From Pseudomonadota bacterium (GTDB lineage: Bacteria > Pseudomonadota > Gammaproteobacteria > Burkholderiales > Rhodocyclaceae): 39,713 nucleotides of DNA. Position 1 is the first letter of the stretch; each line of letters opens with the position of its first letter. Made by a program: the position numbers and the translations under genes. This document shows, in pieces, positions 27,092-36,649 of this stretch. The stretch is taken from contig JAGTRY010000026.1 of the NCBI GenBank assembly GCA_018262235.1, positions 1 to 39,713 of the forward strand, read 5' to 3'. The notes under the pieces were generated by a model. That model saw only the letters and a list, made by a program, of their open reading frames with translations. It was not told the DNA's origin and ran no database searches.

Positions 27092-29605
27092 ATGACCACA
27101 AAATCCACACTCAACCTCCTGTTCATCGATGCCGACCCCTCGCTCTACGAGGCGGTAACCACCGTCCTGCGCGCCGCAGGGCAGGCATTCAAGCTCACCA
27201 CCCTGAGCAGCGCCGAAGCACTCGACACAGCGCTCGACGACATGACACACGATTGCGTGGTGTGTGCGCTGCGTGCGACGGGAGCCTTTCCGAACACGCC
27301 GTCCCTGCCTGGCCTGGGCATCCTGCAGCGCGTACGCGGGCACAGTAACAGCCTTCCACTGATCATGCTGTGCGCCCCGGAGGATGAAGAAACCCATGCC
27401 TGGCAAGCCATCTGGGACGGCGCCGACGATTATCTGGTCTGCACCGCATTGCAACGTCTGCCCCTGGCAATCCAGACGGCGGTCCGTCACCGTCATTTGT
27501 TCGCGTTGCGCCAGACCGAAGAAGAGGAATACAAGCTTGCCCTGGCCGTGCTGCGTGGCAGCAGCGATGGTTTCTGCGTCACCGACACGAACGCGAGAAT
27601 CCTGTTCGTCAACGACAATTTCACCCAGATCACGGGCTACACGCTGGACGAAATCGAGGGCCAGAATCCGCGCTTCCTGCAATCCGGCAGACAGAGCAGT
27701 ATTTTCTACCGCAACATGTGGGATTCCCTGATCAAGCACGGGAGCTGGCGCGGCAACGTCATCAACCGGCGCAAGGACGGCAGCACCTATACCGAATGGC
27801 TGCGCATCACCGCCGTCCACGCCAAGAACGGCCAGGTAACCCACTACGTCGGCCAATTTGGCTACGTCTCCGAACAGAAACACCTGATCGAGCGCATCAA
27901 CCAGCTCACCCAGTTCGACCCGCTGACCGGCCTGCCCAATCGCAACCTGTTCCTGGACCGGCTCGACCAGGCCTTGATCAACGCGCAACGCAGCAACGCC
28001 AGTGTCGGGGTCATGCGGATCAATCTGGACCGCTTCCGCCAGATCAACGACACCCTGGGGCAATCTGCCGGCGACCATGTACTGATCGAAATGGCACAAC
28101 GCTTCACCGGCCAGGTTCGGCAAGGCGATACGGTGGCGCGCCTGTCCGGCAACGAATTCTGCTTTCTGCTCAACAACCTCAATGCCGCGGAAGACACCCA
28201 GGGGCTGGCCACACGCCTGCAAGCCCTGATCGCCCAGCCTATCGAACACGCCGCCCACTCGCTGGTCCTCACGGCCAGCCTGGGCATCAGCGTCTCGCCA
28301 CGCGACGGAGAAGACAGCGAAGCCCTGCTCAAGGCTGCCGATGCGGCACTGATCCGGGCCAAACAGGAAGGCGGCAACGGTTTCAGTTTCTACTCGTCTG
28401 ACATGGATGCCGATGCGCAACGACGCCGGCTGATCGAGACCGAGCTGCGCCAGGCGCTTGACCGCGAGGAACTGAGCGTGGTGTATCAGGCCCAGAACAG
28501 TCTGGACAGCGGCAACATCCTCGGCACCGAAGCCTTGCTGCGCTGGTCGAATGCCACGCTCGGCCAGGTCAGCCCGGCAGAATTCATTCCGGTCGCCGAG
28601 GAAACCGGCCTGATCATTCCGATCGGCAACTGGGTGCTCCAGCAAGCCTGTGCGCAGAACAAAGCCTGGCAGGATCACGGCCTGTCCCGCATCCGGGTAG
28701 CCGTCAATCTCTCGGCACGCCAGTTCCGTGTCGCAAGCCTGGTGGACGATATCGCCCAGATCCTGGCCGAAACCGGTCTGGCCCCGGAATATCTGGAACT
28801 GGAGGTCACCGAATCCTCGCTGATCCATGATATCGACAACGCGATCGCCACCTGCCGCAAACTCAAGGCGATGGGCATCAAGCTCTCGCTCGATGATTTC
28901 GGCACCGGTTATTCCTCGCTGGCCTACGTGTCGCGCTTCCCCTTCGACAAACTCAAGATCGACCAGAGCTTTGTGCGCGACATCACCCTGAACCCGGCCA
29001 ACGCCGCAATTGCCACCGCCGCCATCGCAATCGCACGCGGCCTGAACCTCTCCGTACTGGCCGAAGGCGTGGAAACCGAAGCGCAAGCCCTGTTCCTGCG
29101 CAATCGACATTGCGATGCCATCCAGGGCTACCTGTTCGCGCGCCCACTCCCGCCCAAGGACCTCACCACCCTGCTGGCCAACAACACGCGCTTGCTGCTC
29201 GGAGTCCCGGCGCCCTTGAGCAATCAGACCCTGCTCATCGTTGACGATGAAGTCGCCATCCTCAATGCGATGTGCCGTCTGTTCCGCCACGAAAATTACC
29301 TCGTCCTCACCGCGCAGAACGCCGAGGAAGCCTTTGAACTGCTGGCGCGTCACCCGATACAGGTCATCATCTCCGACCATCGCATGCCGAGCATGTCCGG
29401 CACCGAATTCTTCTCGCGTGTCCGGCAACTCTATCCGGAAACGATCCGCATCATTCTTTCGGGCTATACCGAACTCGCGTCGGTAATGGACGCCATCAAT
29501 CACGGCGCGGTCTACAAATTCCTGACCAAACCCTGGGATGACGATCAGCTACGCGAACAGATCCGGGAAGCCTTTCGCACCACGACGCAACGCGAAGCCG
29601 GTTAA
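27092..29605 (+). CDS. Pseudo-REC-PAS-GGDEF-EAL-REC protein, probable c-di-GMP phosphodiesterase
   Basis: 837 residues from MTTKSTLN, 7 nt after the preceding stop; an in-frame ATG at 27038 lies inside the preceding gene. The N-terminal receiver-like domain (about 1-130) starts LLFIDADPS but has no Asp at the acceptor site ([10 protein letters not shown]), so it is probably not phosphorylated. A PAS domain follows (about 145-265). The GGDEF domain (about 275-430) has SGNEF at 352-356, which predicts loss of cyclase activity. The EAL domain (about 440-700) keeps its catalytic set: Glu480 in [47 protein letters not shown] and [10 protein letters not shown]-terminal receiver (about 710-830) has Asp762 in VIISDHRMP and closely resembles the receiver of the first gene. 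Confidence 0.92.
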   Translation: MTTKSTLNLLFIDADPSLYEAVTTVLRAAGQAFKLTTLSSAEALDTALDDMTHDCVVCALRATGAFPNTPSLPGLGILQRVRGHSNSLPLIMLCAPEDEETHAWQAIWDGADDYLVCTALQRLPLAIQTAVRHRHLFALRQTEEEEYKLALAVLRGSSDGFCVTDTNARILFVNDNFTQITGYTLDEIEGQNPRFLQSGRQSSIFYRNMWDSLIKHGSWRGNVINRRKDGSTYTEWLRITAVHAKNGQVTHYVGQFGYVSEQKHLIERINQLTQFDPLTGLPNRNLFLDRLDQALINAQRSNASVGVMRINLDRFRQINDTLGQSAGDHVLIEMAQRFTGQVRQGDTVARLSGNEFCFLLNNLNAAEDTQGLATRLQALIAQPIEHAAHSLVLTASLGISVSPRDGEDSEALLKAADAALIRAKQEGGNGFSFYSSDMDADAQRRRLIETELRQALDREELSVVYQAQNSLDSGNILGTEALLRWSNATLGQVSPAEFIPVAEETGLIIPIGNWVLQQACAQNKAWQDHGLSRIRVAVNLSARQFRVASLVDDIAQILAETGLAPEYLELEVTESSLIHDIDNAIATCRKLKAMGIKLSLDDFGTGYSSLAYVSRFPFDKLKIDQSFVRDITLNPANAAIATAAIAIARGLNLSVLAEGVETEAQALFLRNRHCDAIQGYLFARPLPPKDLTTLLANNTRLLLGVPAPLSNQTLLIVDDEVAILNAMCRLFRHENYLVLTAQNAEEAFELLARHPIQVIISDHRMPSMSGTEFFSRVRQLYPETIRIILSGYTELASVMDAINHGAVYKFLTKPWDDDQLREQIREAFRTTTQREAG

Positions 29606-29613
29606 GGCTGGCC

Positions 29614-32600
29614 ATGGAACGCTATACCGCCCCGATCCGCACGGCCATTGCCAGGCTGAACAACTGGAAGCTGGTTGTGCTGGTGCTGATCGCGGCAAGT
29701 GCCATCACCGCTCTGTTTGCGCAATACGTCTACAGCGATGCACGTCGCGGTGCGCGGATGAATCTGGCCATCATCGCGAAACTCAAGGCCAACGAAGTCG
29801 AGCGCTGGCTCACCGAGAAACGCAGTGGTCTGGTCCAGCCACCTTCGGGTTATCTTGCCCTCGCTCTCGCCGAATGGCAGAAGGGCAAACCCGGGCCAGA
29901 CGCAAATGCAGCGCTGGTCGCCCACCTCAACTTCTATCTGCAACGCTATCAGGACGCCAGCGGAATCGCCGTGTATGACGCGCAGGGCCGCTTTGTGATG
30001 TGTACCGAGGCGACGCATACCGCCATGCCGATGCAGATCGAGACGCGTGCCATTCTGGATGGGCCGGCACATCTGATCGATTTCCATGCCGACCCGGCCG
30101 GGCAGCCACACCTGGCTTTCTCCACCCCACTGCTCCTGCATCATGCCCATGGCAACCAGCTCATCGGCTTTCTCCTGCTGGAAATCGATCCTGCCCGTTA
30201 CCTGTACCCTTTCATCCAGAACTGGCCGGGCAATAGCACCTCGGCGGAAACCCTGCTTTACCGGCGCATCGGCAACGAGGTGGAGTTTCTCAATCCGCTC
30301 CGCCACGACCCCGCACCGCCCCTCACCAAACGCGTCTCACTGAGCAATCAAGGCCTGCTGGCGAGCAGGCTGGTGAACGGTCCGGCGCAGGCAGCGGAAG
30401 GCATGGACTATCGCGGCGTAAAAGTCTTCGGTGCAAGCCATCTGATCAAGAACACACCCTGGCAGGTGCTTACCAAGATGGACCGCAGCGAGATCTATGC
30501 CGATGCGTTCAACCAGACCATCCGCTTCGGCATATTCGCCCTGCTGCTCGCCATGGGTCTGACCTTGCTGCTGCGTCAGACCCATGCGCGTGCACGCAGT
30601 CTGGCCAGCCTGCGCCAACAGACGGCAGACATGGCCTTGTTGCGCGCCTTCATCGACTGTGTGCCGGAAACCTTGTTCATGGCACACCGGGATGGACAGA
30701 TCCGCATCATCAACACCACCGGCGCGGCCCGGCTCGGCCATACGCCTGAACAGATCGTCGGTGCCAATATATGGGCGCTGCTCCCTCCAGGCGTTTCCCA
30801 CGCCCGCAAGGCGACGGCAGAAGAAGCCTGTCGCAGCAACCAGACCCGCAGCCTGAGCGATCAACGCAATGGCATCGAATACCTGAGCATGTTCTATCCC
30901 TTGGGCGATGGCGAACATGTTGTCCTCATCGCAACCGATGTCACCGCGCGCAATGCAGACGCCAAAGCGCGTCGCGAAGCCATGCAGACCTTGCAGGGCT
31001 TCATCGATCACATGCCCGGCTTCGCCTATGTAAAAAATCATGAAGCTCGCATTTTGCTGGCCAATCAGCGTTTCCAGGATCAGCTCGGCATCAATCCTGT
31101 CAGCATGATCGGCAAGCGGCCGAACGAGATCTTCCCCGACGCAATCGGTCAGAAAATCCTCGCGGAGGATTTGCGTGTGCTCGCCCAGGGCACCCCCGAA
31201 GTGATCGAAGAGGAAATCTCCGGGCGCTTCTATGAATCCACCAAATTCCTGATCCCCGCCGGCGAAGGCAATGTCAATCTGGGCGGCATCACGCTGGATG
31301 TCACGGCCCGCCACCAGGCTGAAGAAGCCTTGCGCAGGAGTGAAGAACGCCTGCGCTTGCTGACGGACAACCTGCCCGACAGTTTCCTCTACCAGATCGC
31401 CCAGGAAGCAGACGGTACCCGTCGATTCCTTTTCGTCAGCTCGGGGGTTGAACGGGTGCTCGGCGTCCTGCCCGAAGAAGCCGTCAAGGACAACAAGGCC
31501 ATCCTGGACCGCATCGATCCGGATCAGCTTGACGAACTCCGGGTCGCACAGGAACAGGCCGTCAACGGCAATTTCAGCCTGGACCTCCACATCCGCCGAG
31601 CCGATGGCCGCTGGGGCTGGCTCAACATGCGCTCCCATCTGCGTGCGCGCCAGACCGAGCAGGAACCCCGCATCTGGGATGGTGTCGCCAGCGATGTCAC
31701 CGCGCTGCGCCATAGCGAACAATTGCTGGCCCTGCAGGCACGCCGTGCCGGAGTCTTGCTGGCGCTACCGGCTCAAGCCGAACAGATGGATGAAGCGGCG
31801 TTCATGTCGCATGCCCAGGACCTGGCCGAACAACTCACCGACAGCCAGATCGCCTTCATCCATTTCGTCAAGGAAGACCAGGAAAACATCGAACTCGTGG
31901 CCTGGTCACACAACACCATCGCGCATTACTGCAAAGCTGCTTTCGAGAAGCACTACCCGCTCAGCAAGGCAGGCATCTGGGCGGATTCGGCACGCCTCAA
32001 ACAAGCCGTCATCGTCAATGATTACGCACACCATGCCGGGCAGCACGGTCTGCCCGCCGGGCACTCACCGCTGCACCGTCTGATCAGCGTACCGGTCATG
32101 GAAGGCGGGCTGGTCCGCATGATAGCCGGGGTCGGCAACAAAACCGGGGACTACACCGATCTGGATGCCGAGACGGTCCAGCTCATCGCCAATGAAACCT
32201 GGCGCATCGTGCGCAAACGCCGCGCAGAACTTGCCTTGCAACAAACCGTACAGGTTGTCGAAGCCAGCCCGGCGATCTGCTTCCGCTGGTATGCCAGGGA
32301 TGACCGGCCGGTTGCATTCGTGTCGGACAACGTCCGCAACTGGGGTTACGAACCGCAGGACCTGATCGCCGGCCATCCTCCCTACACCACGCTGGTCCAC
32401 CCGGACGATCTGGCCCGCGTCATTGCCGAAGTCAGCACGCACAGGACACTCAAACACACCCAGTACAAGCAGGAATACCGCCTGCTCAAAGCAGATGGCG
32501 ACGTCATCTGGGTATCGGACCTGACGACCGTCCGTCACGATGACAAAGGCAACCCAAAATACTTTGACGGCATCGTCACCGACATCAGCGAACGCAAGCT

Positions 32601-33504
32601 CTATGAACTCAGACTGGCAGAAAATCTGGCTACCCAGCAGGCTCTGAACAAGAAACTGGAGGACGCCCACAACCAGCTGCTGCAAGCCGAGAAACTCTCC
32701 GCCATTGGCCAGCTTGCCGCCGGCGTGGCACACGAGATCAACAACCCGATCGGTTTCGTGCACTCCAATCTGGGGACCCTCAATGAATATGTCGCCACCC
32801 TGATCAACCTGTGCGACACCTATACCAACCTGTTTGAAGAGACCCAGCCCGACGACACCCCTCTGCTTTTCGAGATTCGCCGGATCAAGCAGGAGCAGGA
32901 TTACAACTACCTGCGCAGCGACATTTTCCCTTTGCTGGAAGAATCCCGCGAAGGCCTGATCCGTGTCCGCAAGATCGTGCAGGATCTGCGCGACTTCTCA
33001 CGTTCGGGCCCCCAGGAATGGGGAGCTGCCGATCTGCACAAAGGGCTGGACTCCACGCTCAACATCGTTGCCAACGAACTCAAGTATAAATGCCATATCC
33101 ATAAAGAATACGGTAACATCCCCGAAGTGGTTTGCGTCATCTCGCAGATCAATCAGGTATTCATGAACCTGCTGGTCAACGCAGCCCAGTCCATCAAGAC
33201 CCAAGGTCTCATCACCCTGCGCAGCGGCATGGAAGGCACCGATCACGTGTGGGTCAGCATTTCCGACTCTGGTGAAGGCATCCCGCCCGAAAACCTCAAC
33301 CACATCTTCGAGCCCTTCTTCACCACCAAGCCCGTAGGGGTCGGTACCGGACTGGGGCTTTCGCTGGTCTTCGGCATCATCACCCGCCATCATGGGCGCA
33401 TCGATGTCAGCAGCGAACCTGGCAAAGGCAGCACGTTCCGGATCACGCTCCCCGTCACCCAGGCACCTGAAATCAACACTCAACCCGTACAGGAGGCACC
33501 ATGA
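29614..33504 (+). CDS. Membrane hybrid-sensor-type histidine kinase with dCache-like, multiple PAS and GAF domains
   Basis: 1,296 residues; AAGG lies 6 nt before the ATG and the gene begins 8 nt after the previous stop. TM1 is about residues 20-40 and TM2 about 305-324, enclosing a periplasmic double-Cache-like sensor. The cytoplasmic part has PAS domains at about 345-450, 455-570 and 575-705, a GAF-like domain (about 710-870) and a further PAS domain (about 880-995). A coiled coil leads to the phospho-acceptor His1040 in GVAHEINNPIGFV and an ATPase domain (NQVFMNLLVNAAQSI, FEPFFTTKPV, GTGLGLSLVFGI). There is no attached receiver. The kinase core is close to that of the soluble kinase at 23930-25756. 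It overlaps the next receiver gene by 4 nt. It integrates a periplasmic signal with several cytoplasmic ones; the ligands are unknown. Confidence 0.92.
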   Translation: MERYTAPIRTAIARLNNWKLVVLVLIAASAITALFAQYVYSDARRGARMNLAIIAKLKANEVERWLTEKRSGLVQPPSGYLALALAEWQKGKPGPDANAALVAHLNFYLQRYQDASGIAVYDAQGRFVMCTEATHTAMPMQIETRAILDGPAHLIDFHADPAGQPHLAFSTPLLLHHAHGNQLIGFLLLEIDPARYLYPFIQNWPGNSTSAETLLYRRIGNEVEFLNPLRHDPAPPLTKRVSLSNQGLLASRLVNGPAQAAEGMDYRGVKVFGASHLIKNTPWQVLTKMDRSEIYADAFNQTIRFGIFALLLAMGLTLLLRQTHARARSLASLRQQTADMALLRAFIDCVPETLFMAHRDGQIRIINTTGAARLGHTPEQIVGANIWALLPPGVSHARKATAEEACRSNQTRSLSDQRNGIEYLSMFYPLGDGEHVVLIATDVTARNADAKARREAMQTLQGFIDHMPGFAYVKNHEARILLANQRFQDQLGINPVSMIGKRPNEIFPDAIGQKILAEDLRVLAQGTPEVIEEEISGRFYESTKFLIPAGEGNVNLGGITLDVTARHQAEEALRRSEERLRLLTDNLPDSFLYQIAQEADGTRRFLFVSSGVERVLGVLPEEAVKDNKAILDRIDPDQLDELRVAQEQAVNGNFSLDLHIRRADGRWGWLNMRSHLRARQTEQEPRIWDGVASDVTALRHSEQLLALQARRAGVLLALPAQAEQMDEAAFMSHAQDLAEQLTDSQIAFIHFVKEDQENIELVAWSHNTIAHYCKAAFEKHYPLSKAGIWADSARLKQAVIVNDYAHHAGQHGLPAGHSPLHRLISVPVMEGGLVRMIAGVGNKTGDYTDLDAETVQLIANETWRIVRKRRAELALQQTVQVVEASPAICFRWYARDDRPVAFVSDNVRNWGYEPQDLIAGHPPYTTLVHPDDLARVIAEVSTHRTLKHTQYKQEYRLLKADGDVIWVSDLTTVRHDDKGNPKYFDGIVTDISERKLYELRLAENLATQQALNKKLEDAHNQLLQAEKLSAIGQLAAGVAHEINNPIGFVHSNLGTLNEYVATLINLCDTYTNLFEETQPDDTPLLFEIRRIKQEQDYNYLRSDIFPLLEESREGLIRVRKIVQDLRDFSRSGPQEWGAADLHKGLDSTLNIVANELKYKCHIHKEYGNIPEVVCVISQINQVFMNLLVNAAQSIKTQGLITLRSGMEGTDHVWVSISDSGEGIPPENLNHIFEPFFTTKPVGVGTGLGLSLVFGIITRHHGRIDVSSEPGKGSTFRITLPVTQAPEINTQPVQEAP

Positions 33505-34076
33505 GACTGATCCTGATTCTTGACGACGAACCCGCCATCCTCCAGTCCCTGCGCCGCCTGCTGCGGATTGCGCCTTGCAGCTACGGCAACCAGTCTTTCA
33601 ATCTGGAAATCGAGATTTTCAGTTCGGCCCGTGTCGCACTTGAACGCGCCAGCCATACCGCCTTCGACCTGTTCCTGACCGACTACCGCATGCCGGAAAT
33701 GGACGGAGTCAGCTTCCTGAAAGCCGTCAAGAAAATCCAGCCCGAAGCATGCCGTCTGATCCTCTCCGGCTACGCCGACCTGAACGCCCTGACGCGCGCA
33801 GTCAATGAAGTCGGCATAGACCGTTTCATCGGCAAGCCCTGGAACGATTACGAGCTGGTCTCCGCAATCGCCCAGGCCCTGGCGCATCGCGAGCTGCTGC
33901 TGGAAAACCGCCGGCTGGCGGACCTGATGCGTCTGGACTGTGGTGACATCGCGCCGGCCGATATCGAAGCGCAGATGCTGGAGAGCATCGAACCCGGCAT
34001 TACCAAGGTCAACTGGGGCCCGGATGGTTCCGTGATACTCGACCCGGACTTGCAGCCGGAAACGGACAAGCCCTGA
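33501..34076 (+). CDS. Stand-alone response regulator receiver protein
   Basis: 191 residues. The receiver (about 1-130) shows ILDDEPA, phospho-acceptor Asp61 in LFLTDYRMP and Lys in FIGKPWNDYEL. It carries a roughly 10-residue insertion after the first helix (SYGNQSFNLE). The remaining 60 residues form a helix (LLLENRRLADLMRL) and a short tail with no known output domain. Its coding sequence overlaps the kinase stop by 4 nt, so the two are a translationally coupled pair. It could be a phosphate carrier in a relay or a protein-contact regulator. It is the last gene of the operon and converges with cheB. Confidence 0.88.
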   Translation: MRLILILDDEPAILQSLRRLLRIAPCSYGNQSFNLEIEIFSSARVALERASHTAFDLFLTDYRMPEMDGVSFLKAVKKIQPEACRLILSGYADLNALTRAVNEVGIDRFIGKPWNDYELVSAIAQALAHRELLLENRRLADLMRLDCGDIAPADIEAQMLESIEPGITKVNWGPDGSVILDPDLQPETDKP

Positions 34077-34078
34077 AA

Positions 34079-34103
34079 CCCCGGTTTCACGCACAGACCG
34101 GGG
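34079..34103 (+). terminator. Weak hairpin at the convergence of the signalling operon and cheB
   Basis: A 7-bp stem (CCCCGGT at 34079-34085, ACCGGGG at 34097-34103) with an 11-nt loop starts 2 nt after the stop codon of the last operon gene. There is no T-tract, so it may be only a weak or factor-assisted terminator. It lies in the 48-nt gap between the two convergent gene sets. Confidence 0.35.
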
Positions 34104-34124
34104 CAGACGAAGTACAACTCCAGC

Positions 34125-35195
34125 TCAGCGCCCGAAACGGACGATCAGCTCCGGAATCTCGTCCAGCCCCACAACCGTCTGAACCCCACCCAGCTTGATG
34201 GCTTCCTTCGGCATGCCGAACACCACGCAGCTCTCCTCGTCCTGTGCCACGGTATGCGCGCCAGCATCAAGCATTTCCTTCAGGCCACGCGCGCCGTCAT
34301 CACCCATCCCTGTCATGATGATGCCCAATGCATTCGCCCCCGCCGAATGTGCCGCAGAGCGGAACAGGACATCCACTGAAGGACGGTGACGATTGACTAG
34401 CGGGCCATCCGTGACTTCGACGTAGTATTGCGCGCCACTGCGTTTGAGCAGCATGTGGCGCCCGCCCGGCGCAATCAGCGCCCGTCCCGGTGCGACCCGG
34501 TCATTGTTCTCGGCTTCCTTGACCCGGATCCGGCTCAGGCCATTGAGTCGCTCGGAAAAAGCCGCCGTGAATTTTTCCGGCATGTGCTGAACAATGACAA
34601 TCCCCGGCGCCGTCACCGGCAAGGTCGTCAGCACCGCCTCAAGCGCCTGGGTGCCCCCCGTCGAGGTTCCCATCACCACCACGCGTTCGGTCGTTTGGGT
34701 CATTGCCCGCGAAGCTTGCGGCAGGATGACATCCGCCGTGTTCTTCGCCTGGACATGCAAGGGCGGCGCAACGCGCTGCGTCAGCCGTTTGAGGTTGACG
34801 CCCGCGGCATTCTTGACGGCTTCGACCAGATCGTCCGACGAATCACTCAGGAATTGCTTCAGCCCGAGTTTGGGCTTGGTGATGATGGCCACCGCCCCTG
34901 CCGCCAGTGCTTCAATCGTCGTCTGCGCGCCTTTTTCCGTCAGCGTCGAACAGATGATCACCGGGGTTGGACGTTCGGACATCAGCTTGCGCAGGAAGGT
35001 GATGCCATCCATCCGAGGCATCTCCACATCGAGCACGATCACATCCGGCCACTGCTGCTTCATGCGCTCGATGGCAATCAAGGGGTCCGCCGCTGCAGCG
35101 ATCACCTCGATATGCGGATCGGCATTCAACAGAGCTGTCACGACTTGCCGCACAACAGCAGAATCATCCACCACCAAGACCTTGATCGTTTTCAT
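34125..35195 (-). CDS. cheB: Chemotaxis protein-glutamate methylesterase CheB
   Basis: 356 residues. It removes methyl groups from, and deamidates, chemoreceptors, and is activated by phosphorylation from CheA. The receiver (about 1-120) has VVDDSAVVR and phospho-acceptor Asp56 in [13 protein letters not shown]. The catalytic domain (about 165-356) has Ser178 in GTSTGG, His204 in VQHMP and Asp300 in [10 protein letters not shown]. The linker between them (about 120-165) is typical in length. AAAGGGG lies upstream of the ATG at 35195. The start overlaps the cheD stop by 4 nt, and it is the last gene of the minus-strand chemotaxis cluster. Confidence 0.97.
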   Translation of the reverse strand: MKTIKVLVVDDSAVVRQVVTALLNADPHIEVIAAAADPLIAIERMKQQWPDVIVLDVEMPRMDGITFLRKLMSERPTPVIICSTLTEKGAQTTIEALAAGAVAIITKPKLGLKQFLSDSSDDLVEAVKNAAGVNLKRLTQRVAPPLHVQAKNTADVILPQASRAMTQTTERVVVMGTSTGGTQALEAVLTTLPVTAPGIVIVQHMPEKFTAAFSERLNGLSRIRVKEAENNDRVAPGRALIAPGGRHMLLKRSGAQYYVEVTDGPLVNRHRPSVDVLFRSAAHSAGANALGIIMTGMGDDGARGLKEMLDAGAHTVAQDEESCVVFGMPKEAIKLGGVQTVVGLDEIPELIVRFGR

Positions 35196-35743
35196 TCCAG
35201 CCCCTTTTTCTGTGGCGTTTTCTTGATACTGTCCGGCGGATTGATCTGGCGTGACCAGACGTGTCCGTTGCTGATATCAAATATGATGTTTCGATGCCCG
35301 ACACCAAACAGGCTTTCCGATACCACCGGAATACCACACGCGGTCAACAGCAAGCGTGCCGTCAAGCCGTTCTTAGTGCCAACATTGGTCTGATCCAGTG
35401 GCGCGTGATGCGGAAACATGTTTCCGCCTCCGAAGATTTTGGCCTGGCATTCCGTCTGCCGCACGCCGCGCATGGCAAGCGCCTGCAGCATCAACCACAA
35501 GGCTTCATCACCATAACGACCATCCGGCGGTGAAGCCTTCGTCCGCCCGCGCGTAGGCAGCAGGAAATGCGACATCGCACCGACCCGCAACCGGGGATGC
35601 CAGATCGTGATCGACACACAGGAGCCGAGCAGCGTCCGGATCCGGTGCGTCGCGTCACCAACATAGAATTCTCCCGGTTGCAGGAATACTTCAACACGAT
35701 GCGGATGAGCGTCTTCCTTCATGACAATTTCACCCAGCATCAT
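35192..35743 (-). CDS. cheD: Chemoreceptor glutamine deamidase CheD
   Basis: 183 residues. CheD converts specific glutamines of chemoreceptors to glutamates and in some species partners with CheC. The catalytic Cys42 lies in LLGSCVSI and His59 in GAMSHFLLP; their 17-residue spacing matches the known CheD active site. The GGGNMF and VGTKNG blocks are also conserved. It overlaps cheR upstream and cheB downstream by 4 nt each, so the three adaptation enzymes are translationally coupled. No cheC is seen in the window. Confidence 0.96.
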   Translation of the reverse strand: MMLGEIVMKEDAHPHRVEVFLQPGEFYVGDATHRIRTLLGSCVSITIWHPRLRVGAMSHFLLPTRGRTKASPPDGRYGDEALWLMLQALAMRGVRQTECQAKIFGGGNMFPHHAPLDQTNVGTKNGLTARLLLTACGIPVVSESLFGVGHRNIIFDISNGHVWSRQINPPDSIKKTPQKKGLE

Positions 35744-36540
35744 GGTTTCCGGTAAACCGAAGGAATCACAGGTTTCAAGGCATCCGAAATCCCGTTCAGA
35801 CTCTCCGAATGCCCGATCAGGAAATGACCTCCCGGTTTCAACAGCGTGGCGATCCGCTCAACGATCTGCTGCTTCGTCTCCACGTTGAAATAGATCATCA
35901 CATTGCGCAAAAAGATGACATCGAACATGCCCAGTCTGGGCAAAGGCTGGTTCAGGTTGATCTGTTCGAATCTCACGCGCTGGCGTAGGCTTCGCTCGAC
36001 CAGCAAGGAACCCGCTTCACAGCCCACCCCGCGCAGACAATAGCGTTTGAGGTATTGCGATGGCGTCTGCCTGGCCCGCTCCATGGGGTAATAGCCGGAG
36101 CGCGCGCGCTGAAGGACGCGCGTACTGATATCGGACCCCAGGATTTCCCAGGCGCCATCCGGTCGGCAATCCGCCAGCACCATCGCGATGCTGTAAGGCT
36201 CCTCACCGGTTGAACACGCGGCACTCCAGACCCTGAAGGTCTGCGAGGAAGCCTGGGCACCGACGGCCAGTTTCCGCAACAACTCGAAATGCTGGGGTTC
36301 CCTGAAGAAGAAGGTTTCATTGGTCGTCAGAAGATCGACGGCCATCTGCACTTCTGCCGCGGCCGTGCCGCTTTGCAACAGCCGGAAATATTCGGCATAA
36401 CTCCCCAGCTTATGATGCGTCAGCCGCTTGCCAAGCCTGCCGCACACAAGCGGTTTCTTGGCCGGGGAAAGACTGATGCCTGCAGCCTCGTAGATGAACT
36501 GCTGAAATTGGGAAAACTCTCTGTCTGTAATCTGAATCAT
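35740..36540 (-). CDS. cheR: Chemotaxis protein methyltransferase CheR
   Basis: 266 residues. It methylates glutamates of chemoreceptors using S-adenosylmethionine. The N-terminal helical domain (about 1-85) ends with the family motif TTNETFFFREPQHFELL. The methyltransferase domain begins with FRVWSAACSTGEEPYSIAM, the SAM-binding loop, and includes FDVIFLRNVMIYF. The beta-subdomain between them, which binds receptor pentapeptides, is present by length. The ATG at 36540 has a moderate AGAG site. A 109-nt gap separates it from cheW, wider than the other gaps in the cluster, but no promoter is evident there. Confidence 0.97.
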   Translation of the reverse strand: MIQITDREFSQFQQFIYEAAGISLSPAKKPLVCGRLGKRLTHHKLGSYAEYFRLLQSGTAAAEVQMAVDLLTTNETFFFREPQHFELLRKLAVGAQASSQTFRVWSAACSTGEEPYSIAMVLADCRPDGAWEILGSDISTRVLQRARSGYYPMERARQTPSQYLKRYCLRGVGCEAGSLLVERSLRQRVRFEQINLNQPLPRLGMFDVIFLRNVMIYFNVETKQQIVERIATLLKPGGHFLIGHSESLNGISDALKPVIPSVYRKP

Positions 36541-36649
36541 GTTTGAATCGTCTCTGGGGGTAATACCAAAACATCCACCCTATGCGCTCTATGCATTATC
36601 TCTTTTATGGCAGGAACTCTACCGCGCGCATCATACGGAAAAATCATGG

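Noticed and set aside
26990-29503. 837-codon minus-strand open frame opposite the PAS-GGDEF-EAL gene
   Set aside because: The sense strand encodes intact EAL, PAS and REC motifs. The antisense frame is open only because GC-rich codon use excludes stops.
36541-36649. Separate promoter between cheW and cheR
   Set aside because: No sigma-28 or convincing sigma-70 pair was found on the minus strand in the 109-nt gap.
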